Below are positions 38,986-47,599 of a stretch of 64,000 bases of DNA, one piece after another. The notes beneath the pieces were generated by a model. The model had not been told where the DNA came from. It searched no databases and worked only from the letters and a program-made list of their open reading frames with translations. Source of the stretch: Myroides odoratimimus. GTDB lineage: Bacteria > Bacteroidota > Bacteroidia > Flavobacteriales > Flavobacteriaceae. The position numbers were made by a program, and so were the translations under genes. The first letter of the stretch is position 1, and the number at the start of each line of letters is the position of its first letter. Where the stretch lies: NCBI RefSeq assembly GCF_001485415.1, contig NZ_BCMQ01000015.1:1-64000 (forward strand), read 5' to 3'.

Positions 38986-38990
38986 TAGAG

Positions 38991-40754
38991 ATGAGTAAAG
39001 TACAAACAAATAAGAGCAGTTCTTTTATCGGTATATTATCTAACCTGATTAAAGCAGCAGGTCCGATGGATGGACGACTGCGAATGAGTTTAATATTGAT
39101 ATTGTTGTCTTCTGTTTTTCAAGGAGCAGCTTATACTTGCTTTTACCCTATTTTTATGAATATAGGGAAGGGAAAGCCTGAGCAAGTATGGTTTTACATC
39201 TGGATAGCATTAGGCTTCGTCGTGATTAGTGCTATCTGTAGATGGATAGGGCAAGACTATGACTATGGAGGTTTTTCTTCACAGGCACAGTATGACCTTC
39301 GCAAGAGACAAGGGGAGAAATTAAGAGAGATGCCTTTAGAATTTTTATCTAATAAACGCTCTGGAAAGTGGAGTGCCGTGATTAGTAATAATGTAGATGA
39401 GGTGATTTCTTACACCATTACAGTGTCAAGTTTGATGATGTATGGAGTGATTACACCTATATCAGTAGGGCTGATGACTTTCTTCTTTGACTGGAAGATA
39501 GCGATCGTTATCTTGATTTTATTCCCTGTGATCATCCCGTTATATCGCTGGAGAAAACCTGCTTATGACCGTGGAATGTATTACCTAAATGAAGTACACT
39601 CTGAACTAAATGCAGAGTCTATAGAGTTTATCCAAGGCTTACCTGTGCTTAAGGCAAGTAATGGTATAGAGCGTATCGTAGTTCGTTTAAACAAAAGCAT
39701 TGATAAAGTAAGAGAAGTGCAAATCTTCGGACATGGCAAAGGGAGTACTCCTAACCTGATTATTACTTCTGCTTTAGAAGTAGGGATGTTAGTATCATTG
39801 GGATTGGGAATATTGTTTGTGCTAAAAGCAGATAGCAATATGATGGTCATGACAGCCTTAATGATTATTGTGATTCGTTTTTCAGAGTTGATCTCTAGCT
39901 TTGTACCAATGACTATGATATTTAGCCTGATGGAAGCAGGATATAAGCAAATCACAGCGATGTTAACTGCTCCTGTCTTAGAAGTAAAGACACCTCAAAC
40001 GAAACCAACTTCTTATGGTATAGAGTTTAAAGAAGTAGACTTCTATTATGAAGATGCTCAAGAAAAGACTTTGTCTAATATCAACTTATCTATTGCACCG
40101 AAGTCTATTGTAGCTTTAGTAGGACCTTCAGGTTCGGGTAAGACTACGCTGGCAAGAATGATTATGCGCTATGCAGATTGTCAGAAGGGGAGCATTAGTA
40201 TAGGAGGAGTTGATATTGCTAATTTGAGTCAAAACGATTTGTTGAGTATGATCTCTGTGGTATTCCAAGAGGTTTATTTATTTGATGATACCATAGGTAA
40301 CAATATCCGTATGGCGAAACCTACTGCTACTCAAGAAGAAATAATAGATGCTGCTAAGCGTGCTCAATGTCATGACTTTATCAGTCAATTGCCTAAAGGG
40401 TATGACACACCTATAGGAGATATGGGAAATACCTTATCAGGTGGAGAACGCCAACGTATCTCTATTGCGAGAGCACTGCTGAAGAACAGCCCGATAGTCA
40501 TTCTAGATGAACCAACGTCTTCTCTAGACTCTTTAAGCGAACTAGCCGTACAGCGTGCTATCGATGAGCTAGTGAAAGAGAAGATTGTGATTATCATTGC
40601 ACATAGGTTATCTACAGTCAGAGGCGCGGATAAGATATGTGTGTTAGAAAAAGGTCAGATAGTAGAGGAGGGGACACATGAAGCCTTAATGATAAAACAA
40701 GGTAAATACTGTGACCTATGGGAAGCTGAGAAGCAAATAGAGGCTTTGTTTTAA
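38991..40754 (+). CDS. ABC transporter subunit, membrane + ATPase (YbtQ/IrtB-like)
   Basis: A 587-residue half transporter, partner of the preceding gene. Six spans (~25-310), P-loop VGPSGSGKTT near 380, signature LSGGERQR near 485, Walker B IVILDEPTSSLD, H-loop IAHRLS. Iron-siderophore neighbours (XusA/XusB-like genes upstream) support a role in siderophore transport. Terminator at 40861. Confidence 0.87.
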   Translation: MSKVQTNKSSSFIGILSNLIKAAGPMDGRLRMSLILILLSSVFQGAAYTCFYPIFMNIGKGKPEQVWFYIWIALGFVVISAICRWIGQDYDYGGFSSQAQYDLRKRQGEKLREMPLEFLSNKRSGKWSAVISNNVDEVISYTITVSSLMMYGVITPISVGLMTFFFDWKIAIVILILFPVIIPLYRWRKPAYDRGMYYLNEVHSELNAESIEFIQGLPVLKASNGIERIVVRLNKSIDKVREVQIFGHGKGSTPNLIITSALEVGMLVSLGLGILFVLKADSNMMVMTALMIIVIRFSELISSFVPMTMIFSLMEAGYKQITAMLTAPVLEVKTPQTKPTSYGIEFKEVDFYYEDAQEKTLSNINLSIAPKSIVALVGPSGSGKTTLARMIMRYADCQKGSISIGGVDIANLSQNDLLSMISVVFQEVYLFDDTIGNNIRMAKPTATQEEIIDAAKRAQCHDFISQLPKGYDTPIGDMGNTLSGGERQRISIARALLKNSPIVILDEPTSSLDSLSELAVQRAIDELVKEKIVIIIAHRLSTVRGADKICVLEKGQIVEEGTHEALMIKQGKYCDLWEAEKQIEALF

Positions 40755-40860
40755 GAAGAAATAGCAATTGTATTATATAGATTAGAAGGACTAAGGACAG
40801 ATAGTAGACTCATTTGATAAGCTTACCCCAAGTTCGCTTTTCCTTAGTTCCTTTTATGTA

Positions 40861-40892
40861 AAAGCCTGTGATATTATATCACAGGCTTTTTT
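40861..40892 (+). terminator. terminator of the ABC operon
   Basis: Perfect 13-bp stem AAAGCCTGTGATA / TATCACAGGCTTT with three-base loop, then TTTTTG. Confidence 0.92.
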
Positions 40893-41071
40893 GTTTTAAG
40901 TAGGTTGAGATAAGAAGGAATTACTTTATAATCAGAATAAATAGTATGGGCTTAATATAGTAAATAACTAATAATTAGTTTTTTAGTATGGTTTTCTGTA
41001 TTTTGTGTACGGGATGTCAAAAAAATACTGAATGACTATAAAATAGTAAAAAAAGCTAAGTGATTTTAGTT

Positions 41072-41079
41072 TATTTTTG
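41072..41079 (+). promoter_or_regulatory. -7 box TATTTTTG of the oxidoreductase gene
   Basis: Transcription would begin near 41086, after the ATG at 41060 but before the ATG at 41111, which decides the start codon. Confidence 0.5.
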
Positions 41080-41110
41080 CGCCTTTAATTTTTATTTGCT
41101 TTATAAAAAA

Positions 41111-42670
41111 ATGCCACAAGAATTACAGTTACAAGTTCTTCCTGAAGTTGCAGGTACAGCTGATTTATTGACGCAGTACGTTGCAAACCATGTGAAGTGT
41201 TCTCCAAAGGACATTAAGCATATCACGATCTTAAAGAGATCTATCGATGCGAGACAACGCACCGTAAAGATTAATTTAAAGGTTGCTGTTTTTTTTGCCG
41301 ATGAGGATGTCGTGCACAGACATATTGATTTTCCAGAGTATAAAAATGTAAAGGATGCTCCACGTGTTATCGTGGTAGGAGCAGGACCTGCGGGTTATTT
41401 TGCAGCATTACAACTAATCGAGTTAGGGGTAAAACCTATTGTAGTCGAAAGAGGAAAAGATGTGCGAGGTCGTCGTCGTGATTTGAAAGCAATAAATATC
41501 GATCATATCGTTGATCCGGATTCGAACTACTGTTTCGGAGAAGGAGGAGCGGGAACTTACTCAGATGGTAAGTTGTATACACGTTCTAAAAAGCGTGGTG
41601 ATGTCAATCGTATACTAGAGCTATTAGTAGCCTTCGGAGCATCACAAGATATATTAGTAGAAGCACATCCACATATCGGAACGAATAAACTTCCGAAGAT
41701 TATGCAGGATATGCGTGCTAAGATTGAGGAGTTTGGTGGTGAAGTGTTATTTGAGAAAAGAGTAGTAGACTTTGTGATCAAAGGAAATGAAATAGAAGGA
41801 GTTAAACTACACAATGGAGACCTAATCGAAGCAAAGAAAATAATCTTAGCTACAGGACACTCTGCTCGTGATATCTATGAATTACTAAACCGTAAGAAAG
41901 TCTTGATAGAAGCAAAGCCTTTTGCCCTAGGAGTACGTGCAGAGCACCCACAGACGCTGATAGACAAGATACAGTACTCATGTGATTACAGAGGAGAGTT
42001 TCTTCCTCCAGCACCTTATTCTATCGTGAAGCAGGTCAATGGTCGTGGAATGTATTCATTCTGTATGTGTCCAGGAGGGGTTATCGCACCCTGTGCTACA
42101 GCACCAGGAGAAGTCGTAACCAATGGATGGTCACCGTCTAAACGGGATCAAGCAACAGCCAATTCGGGTATCGTAGTAGAATTGCGTTTAGAAGACTTTA
42201 AACCTTTTGAAAAGTTCGGAGCTTTAGCAGGTATGGAGTTTCAAAAATCGATAGAACAACAGGCTTATAGGGTAGCTGGAGAGACACAGCGTGTACCTGC
42301 ACAGCGTATGGTAGACTTCTCTCAGTCTAAAGTATCGGAGTCTATCCCTAAGACGTCTTATCTACCTGGTACGACTTCTATAGAGTTAGGACAGGTATTC
42401 CCAGGCTTCTTGACGCAAATAATGAGACAGGGATTCCAAGAGTTCGGCAAGTCGATGAAAGGGTACTTCACAAATGAGGCTATCTTACACGCTCCAGAGA
42501 GTAGAACATCCTCTCCAGTGCGTATCCCTCGTGAGGATTATACCTTAGAGCATCCTCAGATCAAAGGACTTTATCCATGTGGAGAAGGAGCAGGGTATGC
42601 AGGGGGTATTGTATCTGCTGCCATCGATGGTGAGAAATGTGCGATCATGTGTGTCGAGAGCATGCAGTAA
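41111..42670 (+). CDS. FAD-dependent oxidoreductase, uncharacterised (COG2509-like)
   Basis: A 519-residue protein from the start chosen by the upstream promoter box. The N-terminal ~80 residues form a small domain of unknown role. The FAD-binding GAGPAGYFAALQLIE lies near 95, followed by VVERGKDVRGRRRD, CFGEGGAGTYSDGKL, MCPGGVIAPCAT, and a C-terminal FAD block GLYPCGEGAGYAGGI. Cytosolic; reaction unknown. Widely conserved as a single gene. Confidence 0.85.
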   Translation: MPQELQLQVLPEVAGTADLLTQYVANHVKCSPKDIKHITILKRSIDARQRTVKINLKVAVFFADEDVVHRHIDFPEYKNVKDAPRVIVVGAGPAGYFAALQLIELGVKPIVVERGKDVRGRRRDLKAINIDHIVDPDSNYCFGEGGAGTYSDGKLYTRSKKRGDVNRILELLVAFGASQDILVEAHPHIGTNKLPKIMQDMRAKIEEFGGEVLFEKRVVDFVIKGNEIEGVKLHNGDLIEAKKIILATGHSARDIYELLNRKKVLIEAKPFALGVRAEHPQTLIDKIQYSCDYRGEFLPPAPYSIVKQVNGRGMYSFCMCPGGVIAPCATAPGEVVTNGWSPSKRDQATANSGIVVELRLEDFKPFEKFGALAGMEFQKSIEQQAYRVAGETQRVPAQRMVDFSQSKVSESIPKTSYLPGTTSIELGQVFPGFLTQIMRQGFQEFGKSMKGYFTNEAILHAPESRTSSPVRIPREDYTLEHPQIKGLYPCGEGAGYAGGIVSAAIDGEKCAIMCVESMQ

Positions 42671-43136
42671 TTAATTAAGAATTTAGAATTAGAAATTAGG
42701 AGTGTATTGCCTACGGCATTTGGTATATATTATGCAATTTTGGCACTCTATCGGCACACAATCGTAGGGATGTATTACATACATCCGACACCTAGTAAAT
42801 CATAGTTCTTTTTAAAGACATAAAATTTAATATACAAGCCTAATTACGAGAGTAGTTAGGCTTTTTTTATTTTATAAACGTGTCAACAAGATATAACCAA
42901 TACTTCTTAAGTCATCATTATACTAGCTACATACTCATTCCTTGTCGACTTCTTCATTTATTCTAGGAGGGGGTAGAGACTAAATTGTTAATGTTTTCAA
43001 TGTGTCATTCTTTGTCTAGGATAGAAATAGGGAGTTCGGTAACTTTATGAGGGGTGATTTTAGTATGAGGAGGTTTTCCGTAAAACACCACAAAATATTA
43101 AAGTTATATTTATAGACAAGAAGTTAAGAATAGGAT
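42671..43136. other. intergenic region before the cas operon
   Basis: Holds a simple A/T run (AATTTAGAATTAGAAATTAG), a small palindrome GGATGTATTACATACATCC near 42778, and a terminator (42836-42868). The cas promoter must lie between 42870 and 43136; TATATTTA near 43109 is one base from the -7 consensus. Confidence 0.45.
42836..42868 (+). terminator. terminator upstream of cas operon
   Basis: Stem AAGCCTAA / TTAGGCTT followed by seven T; isolates the cas operon from the oxidoreductase gene. Confidence 0.75.
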
Positions 43137-43931
43137 ATGAGATTTAGAATTAAGTTAGAAGCAATAGATAAGGAAAGGATAATACCTGCGAATTATCAAT
43201 ATCCATTATCTGCTGCTATATATAAGATTATAAGTAAAGGAGATAATGACTACGCCACCTTTCTACATCAAGAAGGGTATGGTAAAGGATTGAAGCTTTT
43301 TTGTTTTAGTGATATTAAGTGTCCATTTGTTATAGAAGGAGATCGTTTATTATTACAACAAAACGAATTAGAAGTACAAGTGGCTTTTCATTTGCCTGAA
43401 GCTATGCAACACTTTGTACAGGGATTATTTGCTTCTGAAAAGATTAATATATCAGATAAAAAATCAAGACAAGATTTTAGAGTAAAAACAATAGAACGCA
43501 TTAATAATAAACTTAGTGTTTATAAAGAGAATGAGATAGTAAGTATATGTGTAAGACCTATATCTCCTTTAGTAATTGGATTAAAAAGAGAAGATTGGTC
43601 TTATGAATATCTAAATCCTGAGCATTCAAGATACCAAGAGATGTTTGTGTATAGCTGGAGAGAAAAGATTAAAGCAGCTTATGGTGAGGAAGAGGCTGAT
43701 AATGCTTTCTTGGCGATGGAAGTGAAGTTTTATGATAAACCTTATCGAAGTCGTTTAGTAACGATCAAACAAGGTACTCCTCAACAAACAAAAATAAAAG
43801 GATATGTCAATTTTAAAATAGAAGTAAAGGGAGAGAGAAGATTTATAGACTTATTACTCAATGCTGGAGGAGGTGTATATAATGCACAAGGATTAGGTTT
43901 TTTAGAGATTGTTGAAGAGAAAAAAATATAA
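43137..43931 (+). CDS. cas6: CRISPR repeat endoribonuclease Cas6
   Basis: A 264-residue RAMP protein that cuts the pre-crRNA inside repeats. It has the two-ferredoxin layout and the glycine-rich loop NAGGGVYNAQGLGFLEI at the C-terminus. A His-containing segment near the N-terminus (FLHQEGYG) is a candidate catalytic site. First gene of the cas operon; the next gene starts 2 bases after its stop codon. Confidence 0.93.
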   Translation: MRFRIKLEAIDKERIIPANYQYPLSAAIYKIISKGDNDYATFLHQEGYGKGLKLFCFSDIKCPFVIEGDRLLLQQNELEVQVAFHLPEAMQHFVQGLFASEKINISDKKSRQDFRVKTIERINNKLSVYKENEIVSICVRPISPLVIGLKREDWSYEYLNPEHSRYQEMFVYSWREKIKAAYGEEEADNAFLAMEVKFYDKPYRSRLVTIKQGTPQQTKIKGYVNFKIEVKGERRFIDLLLNAGGGVYNAQGLGFLEIVEEKKI

Positions 43932-43933
43932 TT

Positions 43934-45874
43934 ATGATAAAGGAGATAGTAAACTTTATGCGATTATTGCCCGATGACTTTAAAACAATGGGATCGCAAC
44001 CAAAAGAAGGATTACATATTTTATTACATCAGAAGGTTGATCGTGATCAAATATGTAGTATTGATTTGGTGAATTTTGAGTATGAGATGTACTCTAAGAA
44101 AGATGAAGAAGTAAGTCCTTTTTTAGAGGAGTGTAAAATACGTCATCAGAATGCTTGGTGTATAGATACCAACAAATGTTTTGATTTACCAATTAAAGCA
44201 ATTCATAGTTGTTCTCCTTTTATGGTAGCATTTAAAAGAGAACATTTAAAAGGGGGGACTAAGTATTTAGCGAATGCTGGGGGAAAAAAGAAACAGATAT
44301 ATGAAAGATTTGTTGATTACTTTGAGAAGGCTTTTGCATTGTTTGATAATGATAATGAAAAGCATAAGTATGAAGTTTATCGAAACTTTTTTACACAAGA
44401 ACAATTTGTTACTATTATTGAGAGAATAGAGAGAAACTTTGATATAGAGCGAAGTAATCTATTGACTAAGAAAGAAGAAATAAATGAACTTTTAAAAAAA
44501 ACTATAGATAAGGTTGAAAAGGAGAATATTAAATTAGAACTAAAGAAATTAGATCAATCGTTATTGAAATTACGCGACTTATCGGATGGAGAATATTTAA
44601 TATTCTATTTAGATTTACCAGTAGATCAATACAAATCTGTACATAAAAAGTATTTAGATGATAAATTGTTTAATACAGATAAGTATAATACTCCACCTGA
44701 TGAAAGTGGAATTATTTATGGAACAAGTAATTTTATGAATGGCTTTAATAGTAATATGCCCTTTCTAATGCATCAGTCTGCAAGTTTTGACATAACAGGA
44801 CGTATTACTAATGAAGAAGCTAAATTACTTCATGAATTTAAAGGGGTATTGCCAAATAAAGTATTGCCTAATCCATTGCCTTTGTTTGTGTACAAAGATG
44901 AATTGAATGGTGATATGGTAAGGATTTTGCGTGAGAATGGATTCAAATTAGGCTATCAGGAGATCATACAAAAAATGGTGAATGAGAAGAATAGTGATCT
45001 TAGTAATTATTATTTGTTGTATTGGCAAAATACAAAAGATGGTCTTGTATTTAAGGATTATGATTTCATATCTAATTTTGAATATAAATTTGGTACAATT
45101 GATAGTAATAAGTTATGTGTTGAAAACTTGTTTGAAGCTTATGATGATAAAAAATTAAAGGGTAACGTGGTAATCACTGATGTGTTTCATTTGGAAAATG
45201 TTGTGTTTAAACCTTTAATAGGAAATAAATATCATAAGGTAGATTGTTTCTCAGATTTGAATACAGATGGTTATGAAATATTACCAAACACTTTTGTTTC
45301 ATATTCTAAGTATAGAAAAGTAGTTTATGACTATGTATATAAATCACAAAGACAAGTTATAGATTATAATGTGTTTTATGAAATGGTTTTTAATTCTATA
45401 AAAGATAGTATAAAGAACGGTTATATAAATTCAGTCAAGGAAAAACTAAATATTTGGTATAGTGTACAACATCATTTTAATCAACAAAATAAAGAATATA
45501 TGGGAAGTAAATTAAAAGAATATCAGAGTTTTGTAAATGAACTCATTTCGGAAGAAGGATTACAAATGAAAGCAAATGATGAGCATTTTGCTTTTACAGC
45601 AGGTATGGTAATTAGTTATATTTTGAATAAAAGTAAATCAGCAGACAATAGCTATTTATTGTTAGAACCTTATTTGCAACAAGCAAAGTGTAGTGAGTTT
45701 AAAAAAGCGATTGCTAATGATTTTGCTCGTTATAAACATGAGAATTTCTCAAGAAGTTTTGAGAGAGCAGCTGCATTTGTATTAAGTTATGAAACAGAGG
45801 TTAATTTAAAGAAGTTAATGCCTGAGATCTTATCAGGTGTTTTTGCAAAAAATCAATTATACAGTTCTAAATAA
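43934..45874 (+). CDS. cas8b: type I-B Cascade large subunit Cas8b
   Basis: A 646-residue protein in the large-subunit position between cas6 and cas7. It has few conserved motifs, as is usual for Cas8; CSPFMVAFKREHLKGG near 95 and NGFNSNMPFLMHQSASF near 275 match the Cas8b/Csh1-type set. It recognises the PAM and recruits Cas3. Identification rests mainly on position, length and weak motifs. C-terminal helical part could serve the small-subunit role, because no separate cas11 is seen. Confidence 0.85.
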   Translation: MIKEIVNFMRLLPDDFKTMGSQPKEGLHILLHQKVDRDQICSIDLVNFEYEMYSKKDEEVSPFLEECKIRHQNAWCIDTNKCFDLPIKAIHSCSPFMVAFKREHLKGGTKYLANAGGKKKQIYERFVDYFEKAFALFDNDNEKHKYEVYRNFFTQEQFVTIIERIERNFDIERSNLLTKKEEINELLKKTIDKVEKENIKLELKKLDQSLLKLRDLSDGEYLIFYLDLPVDQYKSVHKKYLDDKLFNTDKYNTPPDESGIIYGTSNFMNGFNSNMPFLMHQSASFDITGRITNEEAKLLHEFKGVLPNKVLPNPLPLFVYKDELNGDMVRILRENGFKLGYQEIIQKMVNEKNSDLSNYYLLYWQNTKDGLVFKDYDFISNFEYKFGTIDSNKLCVENLFEAYDDKKLKGNVVITDVFHLENVVFKPLIGNKYHKVDCFSDLNTDGYEILPNTFVSYSKYRKVVYDYVYKSQRQVIDYNVFYEMVFNSIKDSIKNGYINSVKEKLNIWYSVQHHFNQQNKEYMGSKLKEYQSFVNELISEEGLQMKANDEHFAFTAGMVISYILNKSKSADNSYLLLEPYLQQAKCSEFKKAIANDFARYKHENFSRSFERAAAFVLSYETEVNLKKLMPEILSGVFAKNQLYSSK

Positions 45875-45886
45875 AAAAATATAGTT

Positions 45887-46783
45887 ATGAGTACATCATT
45901 TAAAAATCGCGTATATGGCGCAGTAGTTATTAAGTCAATTAACTCAAATTACAATGCAGACTTTTCTGGGCAACCACGTAAGCTACCGAATGGAGTAGTA
46001 TATGCTACAGATAAAGCTTTGAAATACTCTATTCGCAATTATTGGAAGAATGCCTTAGGAGAGAGTGTATTCTATTTTAAATCATTAAATGAAAATCTTG
46101 CACCAAGAGATTTAAAAGAGACTTATGAAGTAAAATATAAGGATATAAAAAATGATAAAGTAGATGTATTAGCTAATCTTCTACAAAGTATTGATGTTCG
46201 TTTATTTGGAGGAACATTTGCAGTAAAGAGTGTCAATCTTTCTTTACATGGAACTTGTCAGATTACACATGGAGTAAATAAGTTTTCGGAGAATGTAATT
46301 TACACAGAACAAATATTATCTCCATTCCGTAATTCAAATAAAGAAGATGCGGATAATAGTACATTAGGATCTCAATCTCGTTTAGAAGAAGGGCATTATG
46401 TTCATCATTTCTCTGTTAACCCAAAGAATATAGAAGAGGATGCAGAGAGAGTTAAATCTGCAGGCGTGTTAGTTGAGGATATCGCTAAGTTAAAAGAGGG
46501 AATGTGTAAAGGGGCTTCGTATTATGATTCGGCTGCTAAATCTGGTACAGAGAATGAATTATTGTTATGGGTAGAATTGAAAGAAGGATCAAAAGTAGTA
46601 CTGCCATCATTTGTTAATCTAATTGATATTAATGATAGTAGAGAGATAGATTTACAAAAGGTACAGGCTTTATTAAAAGAAGAACACATTGCTAAAGACG
46701 TATTGAAAATAGAATTGTTCTATAATAAGACATTGACTAAAGTTATTAATGAACCTATAGGAGCTACTGTATTAGCTATTTAG
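45887..46783 (+). CDS. cas7b: Cascade backbone subunit Cas7 (Csh2-type)
   Basis: A 298-residue RRM-like protein that forms the crRNA-binding backbone. Hallmarks: MSTSFKNRVYGAVVIKSINSNYN start, YATDKALKYSIRNYW near 45, DVRLFGGTFAV near 105 and GSQSRLEEGHYVHHFSVNP near 165. These match the I-B Csh2 family. Confidence 0.92.
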   Translation: MSTSFKNRVYGAVVIKSINSNYNADFSGQPRKLPNGVVYATDKALKYSIRNYWKNALGESVFYFKSLNENLAPRDLKETYEVKYKDIKNDKVDVLANLLQSIDVRLFGGTFAVKSVNLSLHGTCQITHGVNKFSENVIYTEQILSPFRNSNKEDADNSTLGSQSRLEEGHYVHHFSVNPKNIEEDAERVKSAGVLVEDIAKLKEGMCKGASYYDSAAKSGTENELLLWVELKEGSKVVLPSFVNLIDINDSREIDLQKVQALLKEEHIAKDVLKIELFYNKTLTKVINEPIGATVLAI

Positions 46784-46828
46784 TTTAGTTGTCAGAAGTA
46801 TATTCTGATTTAACTTAAATAAGATTTT

Positions 46829-47599
46829 ATGAAAATAGTATCAATAGATTTATGTTCTGATTTTGGTTTTTTTAGAAAACCAGATACGAACAATACGATA
46901 AACCTTTCCTATAATATGATTCACAAACCTGCGGTTTTAGGATTGTTAGGTGCTATTTTGGGATTAGGAGGTTATAAGAAAAAAGATGTTTTACCTGATT
47001 ACTATTTGAAGTTAAAGGATTTGAAAATAGCAATAGAACCTTTAATGCATGATAAAGGTAATTTTGCTAAAACAGCTATTAAATATACCAATACGGTAGG
47101 ATATGCAAATAAAGGTAATAATTTTCTAACAGAGGAGTTAACGTTAGTAAAACCTGCTTATAGAATTTACTTATTGTTAGATGAGTCGAATGAATTAGAG
47201 AGTAAATTACTGGAGTATTTGAAGAATGCTAATGCTGAGTTTGTCCCTTATTTTGGGAAAAATGAGTTTACAGCCTGGTGGACTAAAGAGAGTTTTAAAG
47301 AGTATTCTTTTGAAATACCTATAGAAGATTTAGAACATGAGGTTGCAATTAAGAGCTTGTTCTTAAAATCAATGAATGTAAAGGATAACAAAGAAACGCC
47401 TTATCCTGTATTTGGATCTATGGAGATGGTTGAGAATACATTTGTGTATTTTGAGCGATTACCAGATGGTTTTAATGAGGAACTGATGCAGTATAATTTA
47501 GAAGACTTTGCTTATACTAATTTTTTGATCAAAAATTCGAAGGTATTAGACAATCTATATTGTCTAAAAGAGTTAGACGCTTATGTACAATTCATATAA
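46829..47599 (+). CDS. cas5b: Cascade subunit Cas5 (I-B type)
   Basis: A 256-residue RAMP protein that binds the 5' handle of the crRNA. The start MKIVSIDLCSDFGFFRKPDT, followed by HKPAVLGLLGAILGLGGY, is typical of Cas5 of subtype I-B. Its last 17 bases overlap the start of cas3. Confidence 0.92.
   Translation: MKIVSIDLCSDFGFFRKPDTNNTINLSYNMIHKPAVLGLLGAILGLGGYKKKDVLPDYYLKLKDLKIAIEPLMHDKGNFAKTAIKYTNTVGYANKGNNFLTEELTLVKPAYRIYLLLDESNELESKLLEYLKNANAEFVPYFGKNEFTAWWTKESFKEYSFEIPIEDLEHEVAIKSLFLKSMNVKDNKETPYPVFGSMEMVENTFVYFERLPDGFNEELMQYNLEDFAYTNFLIKNSKVLDNLYCLKELDAYVQFI

Noticed and set aside
41060..41110. Upstream ATG for the FAD-dependent oxidoreductase
   Set aside because: It precedes the likely transcription start; the Met at 41111 fits better.
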